Assembly: GCA_020081605.1 (NCBI GenBank)
Contig: JAHREC010000015.1
Coordinates: 1 to 64,000, forward strand
DNA: 64,000 nt
Direction of reading: 5' to 3'
From: Albifimbria verrucaria
Lineage: Eukaryota; Ascomycota; Sordariomycetes; Hypocreales; Stachybotryaceae
A program made the position numbers and the translations under genes. A model generated the notes under the pieces. The model made no database searches, was not told the DNA's origin, and saw nothing but the letters and a program-made list of their open reading frames with translations. Below are positions 41,256 to 53,534 of the stretch, in pieces. Numbering within the stretch: position 1 is the first letter of the stretch; each line of letters begins with the position of its first letter.

Positions 41256-43500
41256 CTACCTACTTGTTTTATGGGTATTCTTGCTAGCTGATAAAGTACC
41301 GTCATCCACAGCTGGCTTTGTTAGATTTGCGATCACGGACTCTGTTCCGGTCTTCTGGATTGTGTCCGCAAAGGACAAACTGCCTCCCTGCAAAACCAGA
41401 CCGCCGCCAACTTGCCCGCTGCTTCCGTCGTTCACTATGTTGACCTTGTTCAGATCAATGGCATAGTCGGTTTTCAGGCACCCCGCCATCAAATATGCTG
41501 TTGCCGTGCTGGGTAGATTAATCTTTCTGCGCTCTGTTATGGCCTTTAGACTGAGAAGAGACTCGTTTGCAACCGGCATGTGCAGGCCTATCGCGTGTAG
41601 CAACATGCATGACTTGATTAACATATCCCCGTCACTTCGATCTGGACTAAGATGTGACATAAGCATTTGGGCAGCCAAGGAGCATGCTTGTAGATGCCAG
41701 CCATCGTGCTGCATCCCAAAAGCCGTGCGGTAGTTCCACAACATTGAGAGAACGGATTCACAATGAAGTGCGATGAGTGACCGAGCTGAGCGACCACGAT
41801 TGAACTCGAGAAAAGAGAGGTGAGCAAATGGCTCTAGAAGCCTCAATGCAAGAACGTCGGCCGTTATACTACGTTTATTGTGTTATGTTAGTTCTCACGA
41901 CCAAAACGCTTATGTAGGAATCACCCTCGGCTAGATGAGGTGATACGGCTAGTCCCCGTAGTTCCCTTCACCATTACTCACCTGAGAGACACCAACGCCG
42001 GGTTGGACAATTGCTCTGCGGTCGGCCCACGGGGCGATGTCCGCCTCCAGCCACTGATTTGATCGTAAAGCTGTATCGCGAAGCGACAATCTGGCGTTGG
42101 AGAGGCGGAATTGTTGACAGCTTCCAAGATGATAGCTCCGCCAAGGAGATTCAGTTGCGCCTCGCTCGAGTGAGTCTCCATGAAGTATGATAGTCGAGGA
42201 TGGGGTATGATTGGATATGGGATCCATAGGTTCACGCTGTTGTCGTCGACAGCATGCCAGGCGTCTGAGCCGAAATGCATAGGGAGGCGGGGCCTAAGAA
42301 TTCGTGTGGTAGAGTTGAAGCTGAGGGAGAGTTTTCTATGAGAAATCAAGGTCAGTCATTTCTCTATGCTCTTTGGCCTACGGAGGGTGATGAGAACACT
42401 GCTCGATAGGGGTCACCTCCACATACAAATCGAGAAAATAGAAACCCCATGACGCGTACGACAAGGCTTGTTTTTCCCTTTTTGTTCGGTAGTGCTGTGA
42501 GCATTGGCATTCAAATAGCTACTGATCTGCACTGGCAGTGAATTCCAGTAGCCTTTTGTCTCGAGTTGGGAATGAAGGCTAAAGAGCTCGTCGAGCAACT
42601 GGCTTGCGCTTTGTGATTTCCCAGACAGATGTTCGTACATCCATAGCGCTGTCATACCCTGCAGAAGTGCTAGAGTGGGTTGGGCCCTGTCTAGGTCCAA
42701 GGTACTCATGGCTTCTTCGGCAAAGGCGCGGCCTGATAGCTGCCTGAGTTCGAGGTCGCCATCGTTCGAATGGGCATGTAACTGAGTCTGATTAGCCAAG
42801 CCATAGTCGAGAGATTAGAAGGTAGAGAAGGTTGACCGTTAGAAGAAGCTCAGTTCAAGAAGTAGATTTGGCACAAACGTACTGTGGCTACAGCAAGGAG
42901 AGCATTGACGAGAAATCGAGAGCAGAACTGGATCTCGCTATGATTTCTTGTGTCGGTTTCTTGGGATGCGATAGAGCAAATATGCTCATGAAGCACCCCC
43001 GATGGATTATTTTCGTTTAGAGTTGTGTCCCATGTCCATAAGACATTCAATAGGTTCAGCATGGCTTTCGTCATCATTGCTGACCCTTGTCCACTGCGAG
43101 AGTGGAAGCGTGAACCGGCCATGGGTACCGACAGGCAGAGGTGTCAGACTGGGAGCCACTCCACCGACGATGTGCGAAAATCCTGGCCCTGATGCATTAT
43201 CCGTATCTCGCGCAGCCCTGAGCTTCTTTAGCACATTAATGGAATCCTTTAGAGTGCCTTCTCTGAGTGAGCTAACGATATTACGCAAGCCCTGGTTTGC
43301 TGCTTCTAATTCTCGATTTGTCTGCTGACGAGACTGATAATGACATCTTTCATTTTTGCGGGTGCAGGACCGACAGACAGGCTTACCACCATCGCACTAA
43401 ACAGGTATCTTGCGTTAGTTGTTATGGTAAGTGAGACGAATGCGAGCATTAATTTCAGATATTCAAACCTTGATCTTGCGCTCCCGGCAACCTATTCGGC
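41256..43500 (-). pseudogene. Zn2Cys6 transcription factor 2, damaged zinc cluster
   Basis: Minus-strand exons carry CAE, then in another frame CRERKIK, an intron at about 43397-43468 (CTAAC branch, TAG acceptor), then CDGGKPVCRSCTRKNERC. Together these are the six cysteines of a Zn2Cys6 cluster, with five extra bases (net +2) between the first two. A linker with LEAANQGLRNIVSSLREG follows, then fungal TF regulatory sequence (FCSRFLVNALLAVAT; RAFAEEAMSTLDLDRAQPTL; SDAWHAVDDNSVNLWIPYP; LIALHCESVLSMLWNYRTAF). Apart from the zinc cluster, the segments look like normal exons separated by introns. The start ATG was not found. Same orientation as the regulator downstream. Confidence 0.7.
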
Positions 43501-44895
43501 GCAGAAGCTGTTAGTGGATCTAGAATTCAATGTCTATCTGTCACCATGACGAGCTTACGGTCGCACGCGGTCGCGGTCAATTCCCTTTGCGGACAGTTGC
43601 TCCTCAAGAGCAGGATCACTCTGAGCTTGCTGTACTGCGGTAGGCTTCGATTTTATGAGACGATAAGTATGGGGATCCATTGATCTCAAATGCAGTATTC
43701 GAAATGGTTCGATTGAGCTCTATGGGCAAGATCAAACGGACGCGGCTGGAGTGCTGAGTTGGGGGTTGGAAGAACTAAGTGGCATGTAAGAGAATGGTCG
43801 AAATATTGCACGTTGTTGAGCTTGAGAGTTGCTTAGTCACTTCCATACACAACAAATGCACACTCATCCGGACGGGGTCAACGTGGCTATTGAGAATCTG
43901 CACGGCTTCTAAGACGCTGGCCTCACCATCTCGGATGGATTAAATAACAGTGACTATGGGAACGTTGTTTTTCAAGTACATTCTCGAGAAGTTTGGCATT
44001 CTCTTAACATCTTATCTAGGATACTCATATTTGGAATAGGTTTTGAGAGTATATCAAAATAAGCATCATGTCCAGGAGCAGACAGTATACATTAATGTCA
44101 AACCTCTATGAAATTCCTGGTGAAAAGCATAGCAGTATTGTATCGGTTGAGCATAAATAGACTACCGAGATCTAATGGTCGTCCTGGGTGCTGCAGAACA
44201 TTGTTTAGACAGAAATATTATTTCTGACGTCACATTGGACAACAATATGGCACTGCCTGATTGCGTCCCCTTAGCTATGCATCGGTTGCTGACAATTTCT
44301 GGTCTGCCTTCTACGTCCTGTTCAAGGGAGCACACACCTAATCCAGAATGGCCATTATTAATGCCTGTACTTCTCGCCAAATAATGCCAAGCGATAAAGG
44401 CTGCCCAATATCGCTCCTTCCAAGTAAAAGCACATGTAGTGACGATCGAAGAGCGACTTCAATTCCTGCTACGTCACCATTCCATCCACATAGCCGTCAC
44501 CATGACGTAGAATTTAGACCATGAGTGTTCTGCCGTTCATGCGCATAGACACTGTAGGCTGCCGCTCAATATCTTTGGTTTGTATCTGCAGACCTAACTC
44601 ATTGATCAATCCATCGCTCATTGACGCATTTATTTCACCAAATCTTACTTCTTGAGCAATAACTTTGAGGTATATTGCCCCGCCTTTGCTACTGCTTGGG
44701 ACACCCAACGGCCTGTGAAAGCTCATACAAGGACTAATACGCCACCCTCAGAAGAATCTCATCCTGCTCAACGTGACCTTTGCCAAGACCTTCGACAATT
44801 CCAGCAATCAAGTTGTTGGATTTCAATTTACGCGACAGTACAACATCGATTTTCCATTAACCTCTGCGAGACACTATACGCACCGCAATTACACG
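43501..44895. other. Intergenic region
   Basis: This is the divergent promoter region between the second regulator and the desaturase. Short frames in both strands have no motifs. No repeats are evident. Confidence 0.4.
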
Positions 44896-46878
44896 ATGAT
44901 GAACCAAGACCGAATTCTGTCGCAAAGTACTGTGGAAGGACTGATCGCAGAGGGTCAAGCTATTGTCATCTTTGAGAATATGATCCTGCGGCTCGACTCG
45001 TGGTTGGAGAGACACCCTGGTGGCCGTCTAGTCATTTTGCATATGGTTGGAAGAAATGCCACCGACGAGATGAAAGCGTATGTGTAGTCTCCGTGGTCAA
45101 TAATGGTCATGAAAGATAAGGATTTCATTAATCAATCCATCCCCAAGTACTTAGAGTTGATCTACCCTACCCAGAAAAGGGGAACTCTTTTCGTATTGGC
45201 TTTATATGCTATCGATGTATTTTCCTGGGCGGATTAATGGCTTATGAATCCAAGGACTTGTTGCATCCACGACTGTCTTGAGGTTCTGACCGGTAGAGTG
45301 CCTCAACGGTGGAGATTCAGACCATGCTAACGTTCTTGGCTTAACAGCTACCATCCAGAAAAGACGCTACGGAGTATGAAGGGTTTTCGAATCGGCCGGA
45401 AACAAGGGCCTTGGGTCAACCGCACACCGCCCATTAGAGGTGGCAAGTTCCAGGCTATCATGGAGAGCTTGTATGCCTCCGGCAGGCAAGCCGCAGTCGA
45501 CTTTAATTGTAACGATAACTCTGGCCTTGAGCCGTCTAGTGCCATCAGCCTAAAAGGGCCACCATTCAACACGTTAACAAAAGAGGGAAGAGCTTCAATA
45601 CACTCTTGCACCAGCACAAAGACCTCTATCAAGGCTTCCATCACTCATGTCACTGTCGCCGACGCCTGTATATTGAAGGAGAAACTCAAGGACTCAAAAA
45701 CTACCCTTCTGTCGACCCTGTTGTCCAGTCAGACATTGCTCACAGGTATCAGGTGCTGCATGATAACATCCGTGATCAAGGTCTTTATGAGTGTCAATAT
45801 ATCGAGTATGGCAAGGAGATGGTTCGCTACAGTTCCTTGTTCATAACTTTCATTACGACCCTATCTTTAGCGTGGTATATGACCTCCGCTGTCTTCCTCG
45901 GCCTATTTTGGGTACGTCGTCTGATCTCACGTGAATCTCCATCTAACCGTTTGATAGCACCAAATCATGTTTACGGCCCACGATGCTGGTCATTGTGCCA
46001 TTACGCATAAGTTCGAGTACGATGCTCTTATAGGCATGCTCATAGCTAACTTCTGCTGTGGCTTATCAATTGGCTGGTGGAAGAGCAGCCACAATGTTCA
46101 TCATCTCGTAACTAACATGCCCGAACACGACCCCGATATTCAGAACGTTCCTTTCTTCGCCACATGCCCTTCCTTTTTCAAGTCCCTTGACTCCACCTAC
46201 TACGACGGCTTTACCTTTGTCTGGGATGCTGCTGCCGATTTCTTGGTTCAATACCAGGTTTATACATATTACCCCGTAATGGCAATTGCTCGCTTCAACC
46301 TTTATCTCCTCTCGTGGCTTCATATCCTGTCCCGCAAATCCAGTGGACTCGGGAGCAGCAAGGTGTGGTGGATCCGACCAACTGAGATGATATTTATGGC
46401 CTGCTACTGGTTCCTTTTCGGATATTGTCTCCTATGGCGCACTCTTCCTACATGGACTCTCCGAATTCTCTTTGTTCTTGTCTCTCATATCGTCACTCTG
46501 CCTCTTCATATTCAAATTACTCTCTCCCATTGGGGAATGTCTACTGCCAACCTCGGTGAGTCAGAGTCTTTTGCTCAGCGACAGTTACGTACTACCATGG
46601 ATATAGAATGTCCAGCCTGGTTGGACTTCATCCATGGAGGGCTGCAATTTCAAGCCGTCCACCACCTCTTTCCTCGTGTACCGCGCCACAACCTCCGAAA
46701 GGTACAGTTGTTGGTGCGAGAGTTCTGTAATGACACTGGCATCACATATAGCATTCTGAGTTTTACAAAGGGTAATAGCAAGGTTATTGGCAGGCTACAA
46801 GAGGCAAGTGATCAGCTTCAGATAATTCTTGATTGTCAGAAAGGAATGGCTGCAACGGGTGGAAGCGGGTTTCACTGA
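44896..46878 (+). pseudogene. Delta-8 sphingolipid desaturase with cytochrome b5 domain, one frameshift
   Basis: Exon 1 (44896-45077) encodes the cytochrome b5 domain (LRLDSWLERHPGGRLVILHM; haem ligand HPGG, second His in AYHP after splicing). Intron 45078-45347 and intron 45912-45957 have good signals. Exon 3 carries three histidine boxes: HDAGH, HNVHH and QAVHH, with membrane segments between. The order b5 then desaturase with QAVHH matches fungal delta-8-(E)-sphingolipid desaturases of the ER, which make the ceramide backbone of glucosylceramide. Exons 1 and 2 total 746 nt, not a multiple of three, and the frame changes in the linker at about 45550-45690. So one base is lost (or two gained), unless a cryptic intron is present. 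Confidence 0.82.
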
Positions 46879-49459
46879 GATGTATTTTCATGTCACTACT
46901 CTATCTATGCGCTCAATAACGCTAGCCCTCTTAAAATATGACTCAAAATATGGAAAATTCACTCGAGTCTGTTTCTCATTTCCCTAGATCGGTCGTGAAA
47001 TAGACCTTATGGGCATCATTGATATTCGCCATAGCAGAAATTGGAGTGGCTACCTTTATTTAGCTATTCCAAATGATCAATCCAACCAATGTGTTTAAGA
47101 ACCTATCGTTAGAATGATGTATGCTCACCAGATATGGACACATACAGTGCCCAATTTAGCGCCCAAGGCTAGCTATCTGCCGCCCTTAGTTGACACATTT
47201 ACAACACCGACACAAAGAGATCAATTGGGATGTCTCCAGCACATTACACGAACTTTACATGTACAATAGATATCATGTCCGTCTGCCGCCTATGCGAAAG
47301 AGAAGGGATGGGGAGAATCTCAGCGGATCATCTACATAGCACTGCTATCGATCGATCCCATTGAAATTCTAAAATTTGACTCCAGTAGACCCCGATCCAG
47401 AGCTTACTCCAATCAATGTAAACTCGATGAAGTCCTCGAGACATTATAGGCCAAATCACGGCAAAAAGATGCATAAATCATATGAGTATTGTCTTCGGAG
47501 AGAGATGAACTTGGAGAACAAGCGAAGGAGTCAATAGATGGAAATGGCCAGTGGCAGGATAGGCGAATCCCTAATGGTAGCTCCAATTGGAAGTAGAGCG
47601 GCCAAATGTCAAGAAGCCTTTTTCCAGAAAAGAGAAACCCTCAGATGAAAGACCAGAATAGTAACGGTCGCATCATGAGCAGCTTGTGTACCACACTAGG
47701 GCGAAACAGCTGTCTTCTAGATGTGAATATCTCACTCACTACAAGTACAAGACCAGCGAATGGGACTTAATCATCACAATTTTACCACTTTTGATAAAAT
47801 GTTGATACCGGTCTCATGATCCGTGTAGCCATAAGCTGCTTCGGTGGAGAATATTTTACTGGCAGACAAATTCATGCCAATAGAAAAGCCGGCATGAAAT
47901 GAGGTGTGCCGGTCGATTTCTGCATATTAGGCGTGGATTAGGGGCATAAGTATACGATACGTTCTGTACCGGCTCTTTGTGCAGGGCTTCAAATATCGTC
48001 AAGATTTAGCTTTGCATTCTGCATTTGAATATCTCTCATCCACGAGACCGGCAAAAGCTAAACCTCGAAGATCTACAAGCGTTACAGTATGGCCGGTCTT
48101 TGATGTTGCCGCGCTGCCTACACAAGTTGCGCGTTGCGGTTTGCGGTCAGTAGCCGGAATGCTCCGTAGTATCTTTTCGTACTTTGCAGACCACGTATCA
48201 AGGTTATAGGTGGTAGCATGTCAAATCCAAGGGTTGATGACGATCGAGTGGTCTAAAGCACGAACGCAAAACTCTGTGCAATATTTTCGATGTATTTGTG
48301 TCTCATCTTCGTCCTAGACCTCTAGCCTCGGTGCACACAAATAGCAGTAGATACAGGAGGGGTTAACACCGCTAGGGAGAAAAGTATAAGCTTCTCCGGG
48401 TATCAATATAACCGAAGTGAATAAGAGAGTAGCTGGGTTACAACTGCCGTTGCAAGTTGTCTTGCTACAAACTCGAAGTACTCGCCTTCTTGCTTGATAA
48501 TATCACGGTCCAGCCTGTACCTCAAAGATTATACCCGCCCGTTATGAGCTCGCTAAGTTTATTTTTATAATATGTCTTGTACTTGGTCGCGGCAGCAGAT
48601 ATAGATCGTTCATCCGAAGTTCCGTAGAAGCGGAATTCGTCAGCTCATTTGTCCTTCCCCGAACGTTTCGACAGCAGCTCCTCGATCGACTGACCAAGAA
48701 CTAATACACTTGCTCCATTCATTCGGAGAGTGAATCTTCTGTAACATCAATATTCGTATGGCTTTCGAAGGTCACCGTCCTATCAAGACTAAATTGGTAC
48801 CGCAGTGGTGCATCATTGTAGGTCACATCCATCAGTTTCTGCACTGCATTCTCCACAACATCTCCTCGCCATTTCTGATTCAATCTCACGGCTGATCGGG
48901 CGGAGCATGGATCGCATTTACTCCAGCTGACGGTAGGGCCGGAAAGATGCATGCGAGGAGAATTTGTGACTGAGTGAAACCTTATCCCGAATTTTTCTTA
49001 GTTTCTAGGAGAGATGTCCATAGGATTGTAAGTCACAGGTAAATTTGGCCGGTCGAGTCTGTTGCATCTCCTTGAGTAGTCAAAGAGCGTCGGTAACCAC
49101 TAGGTTGTGGTGTTGTTTCAGCATTGTCTGAGGTTTAGCTGCACAAATTTCCCATGTCGAAAATAGAAGAAGAGGAGTCTAGTGAAGGATGATAAAGTCA
49201 CGTATAGCTTATGGTAATGTGATATGTTAAGGAAATAACTAAAAGCGTAGAAGCACAGGAGCAAGAGGGATGAAGCCGAGCGTGTTGTTTCTTCCACCTT
49301 GCTCTGCCATATCGATCAGCCAAGTCTGCTCAGACGGAGCCTTGAACGTCTGGTCACTCTATATCTTGTATCTCAACTTCAGCCACCGCCTCCCAAGTAG
49401 TTAATGGAGACCAAAAACTCCTACTCGGACCCCGCTTAGGCCCACGTCATCTCAGCCTA
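46879..49459. other. Gene-poor region
   Basis: About 2.6 kb without a supported gene. Two short frames (47979-48209 plus; 48719-48952 minus) have protein-like composition but no motif. The second may be the decayed 3' end of the third regulator. Confidence 0.4.
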
Positions 49460-50540
49460 TCAGACTCGGCTTCTCAAAAGTGTATCTGAGGTTGACAAGG
49501 CAAACCTCTGGGAAAGTGTCGTGATCTCGAGAGGCTTTCCAGTGAGACCATCCCTGCCGATAGCCCAAGTCTTTTCCCGCAGTCCCATACAGCACTGTGT
49601 TTGAGCTCCACAAATCTGTTCGGCAACTTTTGCTCCTTCATGTCTATGCTTAAGCCATCGGTAAGCTGAGGTGGTGTCAGAATCCAATCTGTTCCATCCA
49701 ATAGCAAGGTGCAGCCCTGAGTACTGCTTCCTTGTGATTAGACAGATCAATCTTGCAATTTTGTACAGAATGGCCCATTTGCTTCAACGTCCTAAGAGAG
49801 GGTGGTCCGTCTGAATGTAGAGTGAAATACTGCGTGCCGCGAATTCATTTGTGATATAAAGATCTGTCCAAAATCCAATTTTTAGGTGGCAGAGACGCCT
49901 ATCGCAGTAATCCAACAACTGCGTAGCCTTGTCCTTTAGGATGTCGAGTATGCCTGGTACTCCTAAATCGGCTTCGCCGCTGGTAGGCTCAGCTATGGGG
50001 TATTCTTGAGAGATCGCTGTTTTGGATTGCTTTAGAAAATTGCTATTAGCTAGAGCGACGGCTGTACTGGATGCAAAGAGGGAACAAGCAGCCGTTTTTG
50101 GCCACCAGCTCGGATTCAAGAGCGGTAAATGCCGATAGAGCGGCTGTGTTCACCTTACTGTTGATGCTGTGCTTTAAGGTAGATAAGGCAATGGCAGGGT
50201 CACCGTGTTCCCGCAAGGCCATGAGAACTTCAAAAGCCTGATTTTGAGAAAGGTTTGTTAAGGCTTCAATCGCCTCACGGGTAGCTTCGTCTAGTAATTT
50301 ACACCTGCTGGCTTACGAACAACTCGCCTGTCCGCGCGAACAACACCTGGAGCAGATTGGACGAGCACCATCACACTTCGCAGAAAATGAGTCACCATTG
50401 ATAACGACACACAGAAGAATTGATGACAGCAACGTACCCGTAATTTTCTAGCACGACACTCATCACAAGCAAGAGCTATGCTTATTCGCTTCGGTGGCGG
50501 TGGATCGAATGTCGAGCTTCCACTCGAGGGCTCATTATCG
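49460..50540 (-). pseudogene. Zn2Cys6 transcription factor 3, nonsense codon just after the zinc cluster
   Basis: On the minus strand, PPPPKRISIALACDECRARK leads to a GTACGT donor. Intron 50376-50437 is followed by CDGARPICSRCCSRGQASCS. All six cysteines are present. The next codon is TAA (50313-50315). The same frame continues with ASRCKLLDEATREAIEALTN, so a single nonsense mutation follows the DNA-binding cluster. Further down, in another frame, FWTDLYITNEFAARSISLYI with QTDHPLLGR belongs to the fungal TF regulatory domain, and the region beyond 49750 is decayed. No start ATG is visible in frame. If translated, the product would be a zinc cluster without effector domain. Confidence 0.7.
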
Positions 50541-51179
50541 TCGGAAGATCACAAAGCGGGTAAAAGACATTGATATTTCTCGGGGACATTTTCGGACTTT
50601 ACCTCAGCAAGCTTACTCTCTTGGAAAAGCTTTTACGGTAATTTAAGGGTGGTTGCGCATATCGGCATGAAAGGACCAGTTACCTTAGAGTTGATGTCCT
50701 TTCGTCTAGTTCCAAACAAACCGAAGTTCGATGTATTGATTATGTTGGTTTCCCGTCAATTCAACTTTTAGAGCTAGTTGTGACATCCGTTACATGAAGT
50801 GCCCCACTACTGGAGAATCCTCTCCGTCTTCGAAAGTGAGTGTATGATTACATCATCCGCCAACCTTTATTCGATCACTATGGGACCATTTAGCCCATCG
50901 CTTATTCGTGTCAAGCGTCTTCGACACTTCCTGGCCGAAAACGATATTCTTGACTGGACATACAAAACTGGACAGCACTGATGTATCGGTATTTCCCTTG
51001 ACACTGTATGTCAAACGGCCATCTTCTCGTCCAGTGGTTGTCGGGGCCTTCAGTGGATCCGGCTGGTCCGGCTCAGCACGATCGTCAGGAAAATTGTTAG
51101 GACCCGGCCTATCGATGCTCTTTCACATCTAACGGCTCCAGGGGCCGGTATTTTCTAGCATTATGAGAGCTCTGAGTGG
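50541..51179. other. Intergenic region
   Basis: No gene is seen. It lies between the third regulator and the piggyBac-like remnant. Confidence 0.4.
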
Positions 51180-52340
51180 AGGGTAATTAGAATGCCCTGA
51201 TAGCCTTTGCAACGGCCCCTTTTCCTCCTAGGACCGGGATTGTGTAGCCAGATAGGCGTAAATTCGTCCCAGCTCGATAGAGTTTCCTTGCCAGAGCTGT
51301 CTGACCATACATGCAGTGTCACAAACGCCATCCTGCCACTCGCTTAGTGATCCGCAGGCCTTCAAAGTCGGCTGTCCGTCCCTTTCCAAATGAAGTTAAT
51401 TGCAATGATCGTATTAAGCATACAGGACCATACAAGAGCCCGGGCAGCGCAGCGCCTCCGACGATATTTCGTATTAATATTAGCTCGAAGATGGTCACCC
51501 CTATCCACTGCATTAATATTTGAATTAATATCAGCAGCTATAGTTGGAATAGACACATACTTGACCCTTGTGTCACCGAAACCCTGACGGTTTGGGGGCA
51601 TGAATATGGCTGCACATTTGGGTCGTCTTCTACAGCGGACAGTAACCTAGTGCAATCATAAACAGTGTCATGAATAGCACTAGAGCGTCATCCTTCCATG
51701 TGCTTTGGTTGGCCTTCAAGATAGCCAGTAGGGTATTTCCCGAGCCGGATTCCCTATCGCAAGTAGAGCTGACCCCATTCAACATATGTTGCCCCTACGT
51801 CTCATCTTCCTTGAGCTTGACTATATGACAGTAGATGCGGCAATTCGTACGGCGCGTGCCGATGTCCCCTATTCCCAGCTGCGTCAGGGTGTTGAAGAGG
51901 TTTGGGGACGAGAAAACTTATCCAAATAGACGTGATATACGCCCTTCATCAGCCGGATTACTAGGGCAACAAAGACAACTTAGGTCGGATTCAACGGCGG
52001 TAGCTTGCCTGATGTCTTGATCTTAGGACCCTGGCAGGTCTCAATGCTATTGGGGCCGTATTGATAGTCGAGCCTATGCCAGTTTCACTGTAATATGCAT
52101 CCTTGAACAGCTAAGGCCCAATTTTTCAGTCATGTGAGCACTGGTTTCCTCTGATTGTTACTACCTGACTTGAACGCCCTTGGAAGCGCGGCATAGCCTC
52201 ATCTACACCAATCATGATACAAATTATGTCGATATTGAGGACGCCTTCTATTATAACATCCGCTCCTTCATTGACCTTATTATCCCCTTGACAACCCGAA
52301 GGTGAGAGATATTCAGCTGCCCCACAACATCTCAATCATA
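51180..52340 (-). mobile_element. piggyBac-like transposon remnant
   Basis: Minus-strand pieces match the transposase of the 20.8-23.1 kb element: DIICIMIGVDEAMPRFQGRS (compare IIGVDEAMQAFQ), SIPTIAADINSNINAVDRGD with HLRAN (compare SVAADYNSYMNAVDIADHLR), and LSEWQDGVCDTAC (compare LSQWQEAVSDALC). All lie in order but are heavily diverged and interrupted. At 52319-52345 the subterminal sequence ccccacaacatctcaatcat recurs, in the orientation of a left end facing right. It may therefore belong to a second, nested copy. Confidence 0.7.
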
Positions 52341-53534
52341 ATGTCGGTACATTGAGTAGCTGCTGAACACTGCACACCTCAATCACTATATGAGCTGCTT
52401 GCTACGATCTCTAGATGGCAGACAAAGGATTGGCATGTCAGCGACGGAGCCCGTTACTACCGGGGCCTCTTTCATATACGTCACTCTTTGTTTCACTAGT
52501 TGCGCAAGTTAAAATTCCCGGAATAACTTCAAATACATCCCTAGAAGGATACAACCAAAGAAACCGTGGCTTTCAACGTCCCTGGCTAAATTTATGCCCA
52601 GTATCTTCATTCAATTCGTATTTCAGTTTGCATATCTTAGCTTCATACTGCTCTGTTTGCCTCTTGCCTATTCGTAGCTGTGATGCATGACTATTAGCCT
52701 AACTGAAGCCGTGGTTGACTCAATGTTGCGTGGCCATTGAAGTCCATCAACTTGGTTTGCAGAGAAGCATAAATGATTGTTTGAAGATAGACTGTCTTTA
52801 GGAGTGTGGTGCAAAACACCATAAATGACCTTGACGTACGGTACGAAGCATATTTGGGTCAAAAGCTAGGAGGGGTCAGCTGGGAACAATTGTCTAGATT
52901 TAAGGCAAAGTTCATTATTTGCGAGTTTATGAGACAACTCTTCTCAAGTAGCTAGATCATCCCATGCCCCCAAGCGCCCTTATAGAGAAATGAAGCTAAG
53001 GAAAACCCAGAACGCGACCAAAGTGAAGCGGAAATGTTCCAAATCGAACCAATCGTCCTAGGATGTATGCAGTCTTCAAGTAGTCCAGGCAGTGGATGAT
53101 GGATCAGTTTAGAACCCTTTACTTAGGCTAGTCGTCTTGAAAACCATGTATTGCAGCTAAGTCGCCTTCAATAACAGAACTGGTTCGGATGGAAGAGGGG
53201 ATACAAGCGAAGGCGAAAGGGAGGGACAGCAAGACAGAAGTAGTCAATCGCCAGGTTACGAAACTCGCATCAGGTACATGGCTATACAGTATATTTATGA
53301 AATCTTCATGTACGAAACATTGCCCATAACTACTATTAAAGCATTCTCCTCCTCCACTTCCACGTCCAATTCATTCCGATATATAGTCTGGGCAAGCTCT
53401 CGTCATGTTTCGGGTTGCTTGATCTGCCTTCTTGAAAGTCCCCATAACGTTGGAATTCAAGTTACTTATCTCTCCTAAACGTTTTCTTTCCACGACCTAG
53501 AGGGCTCATTTGTCAGGTGACCAAGGCTTGGCTT
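52341..53534. other. Intergenic region
   Basis: No supported gene. It includes the 3' flank of the histidine kinase. Confidence 0.4.
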
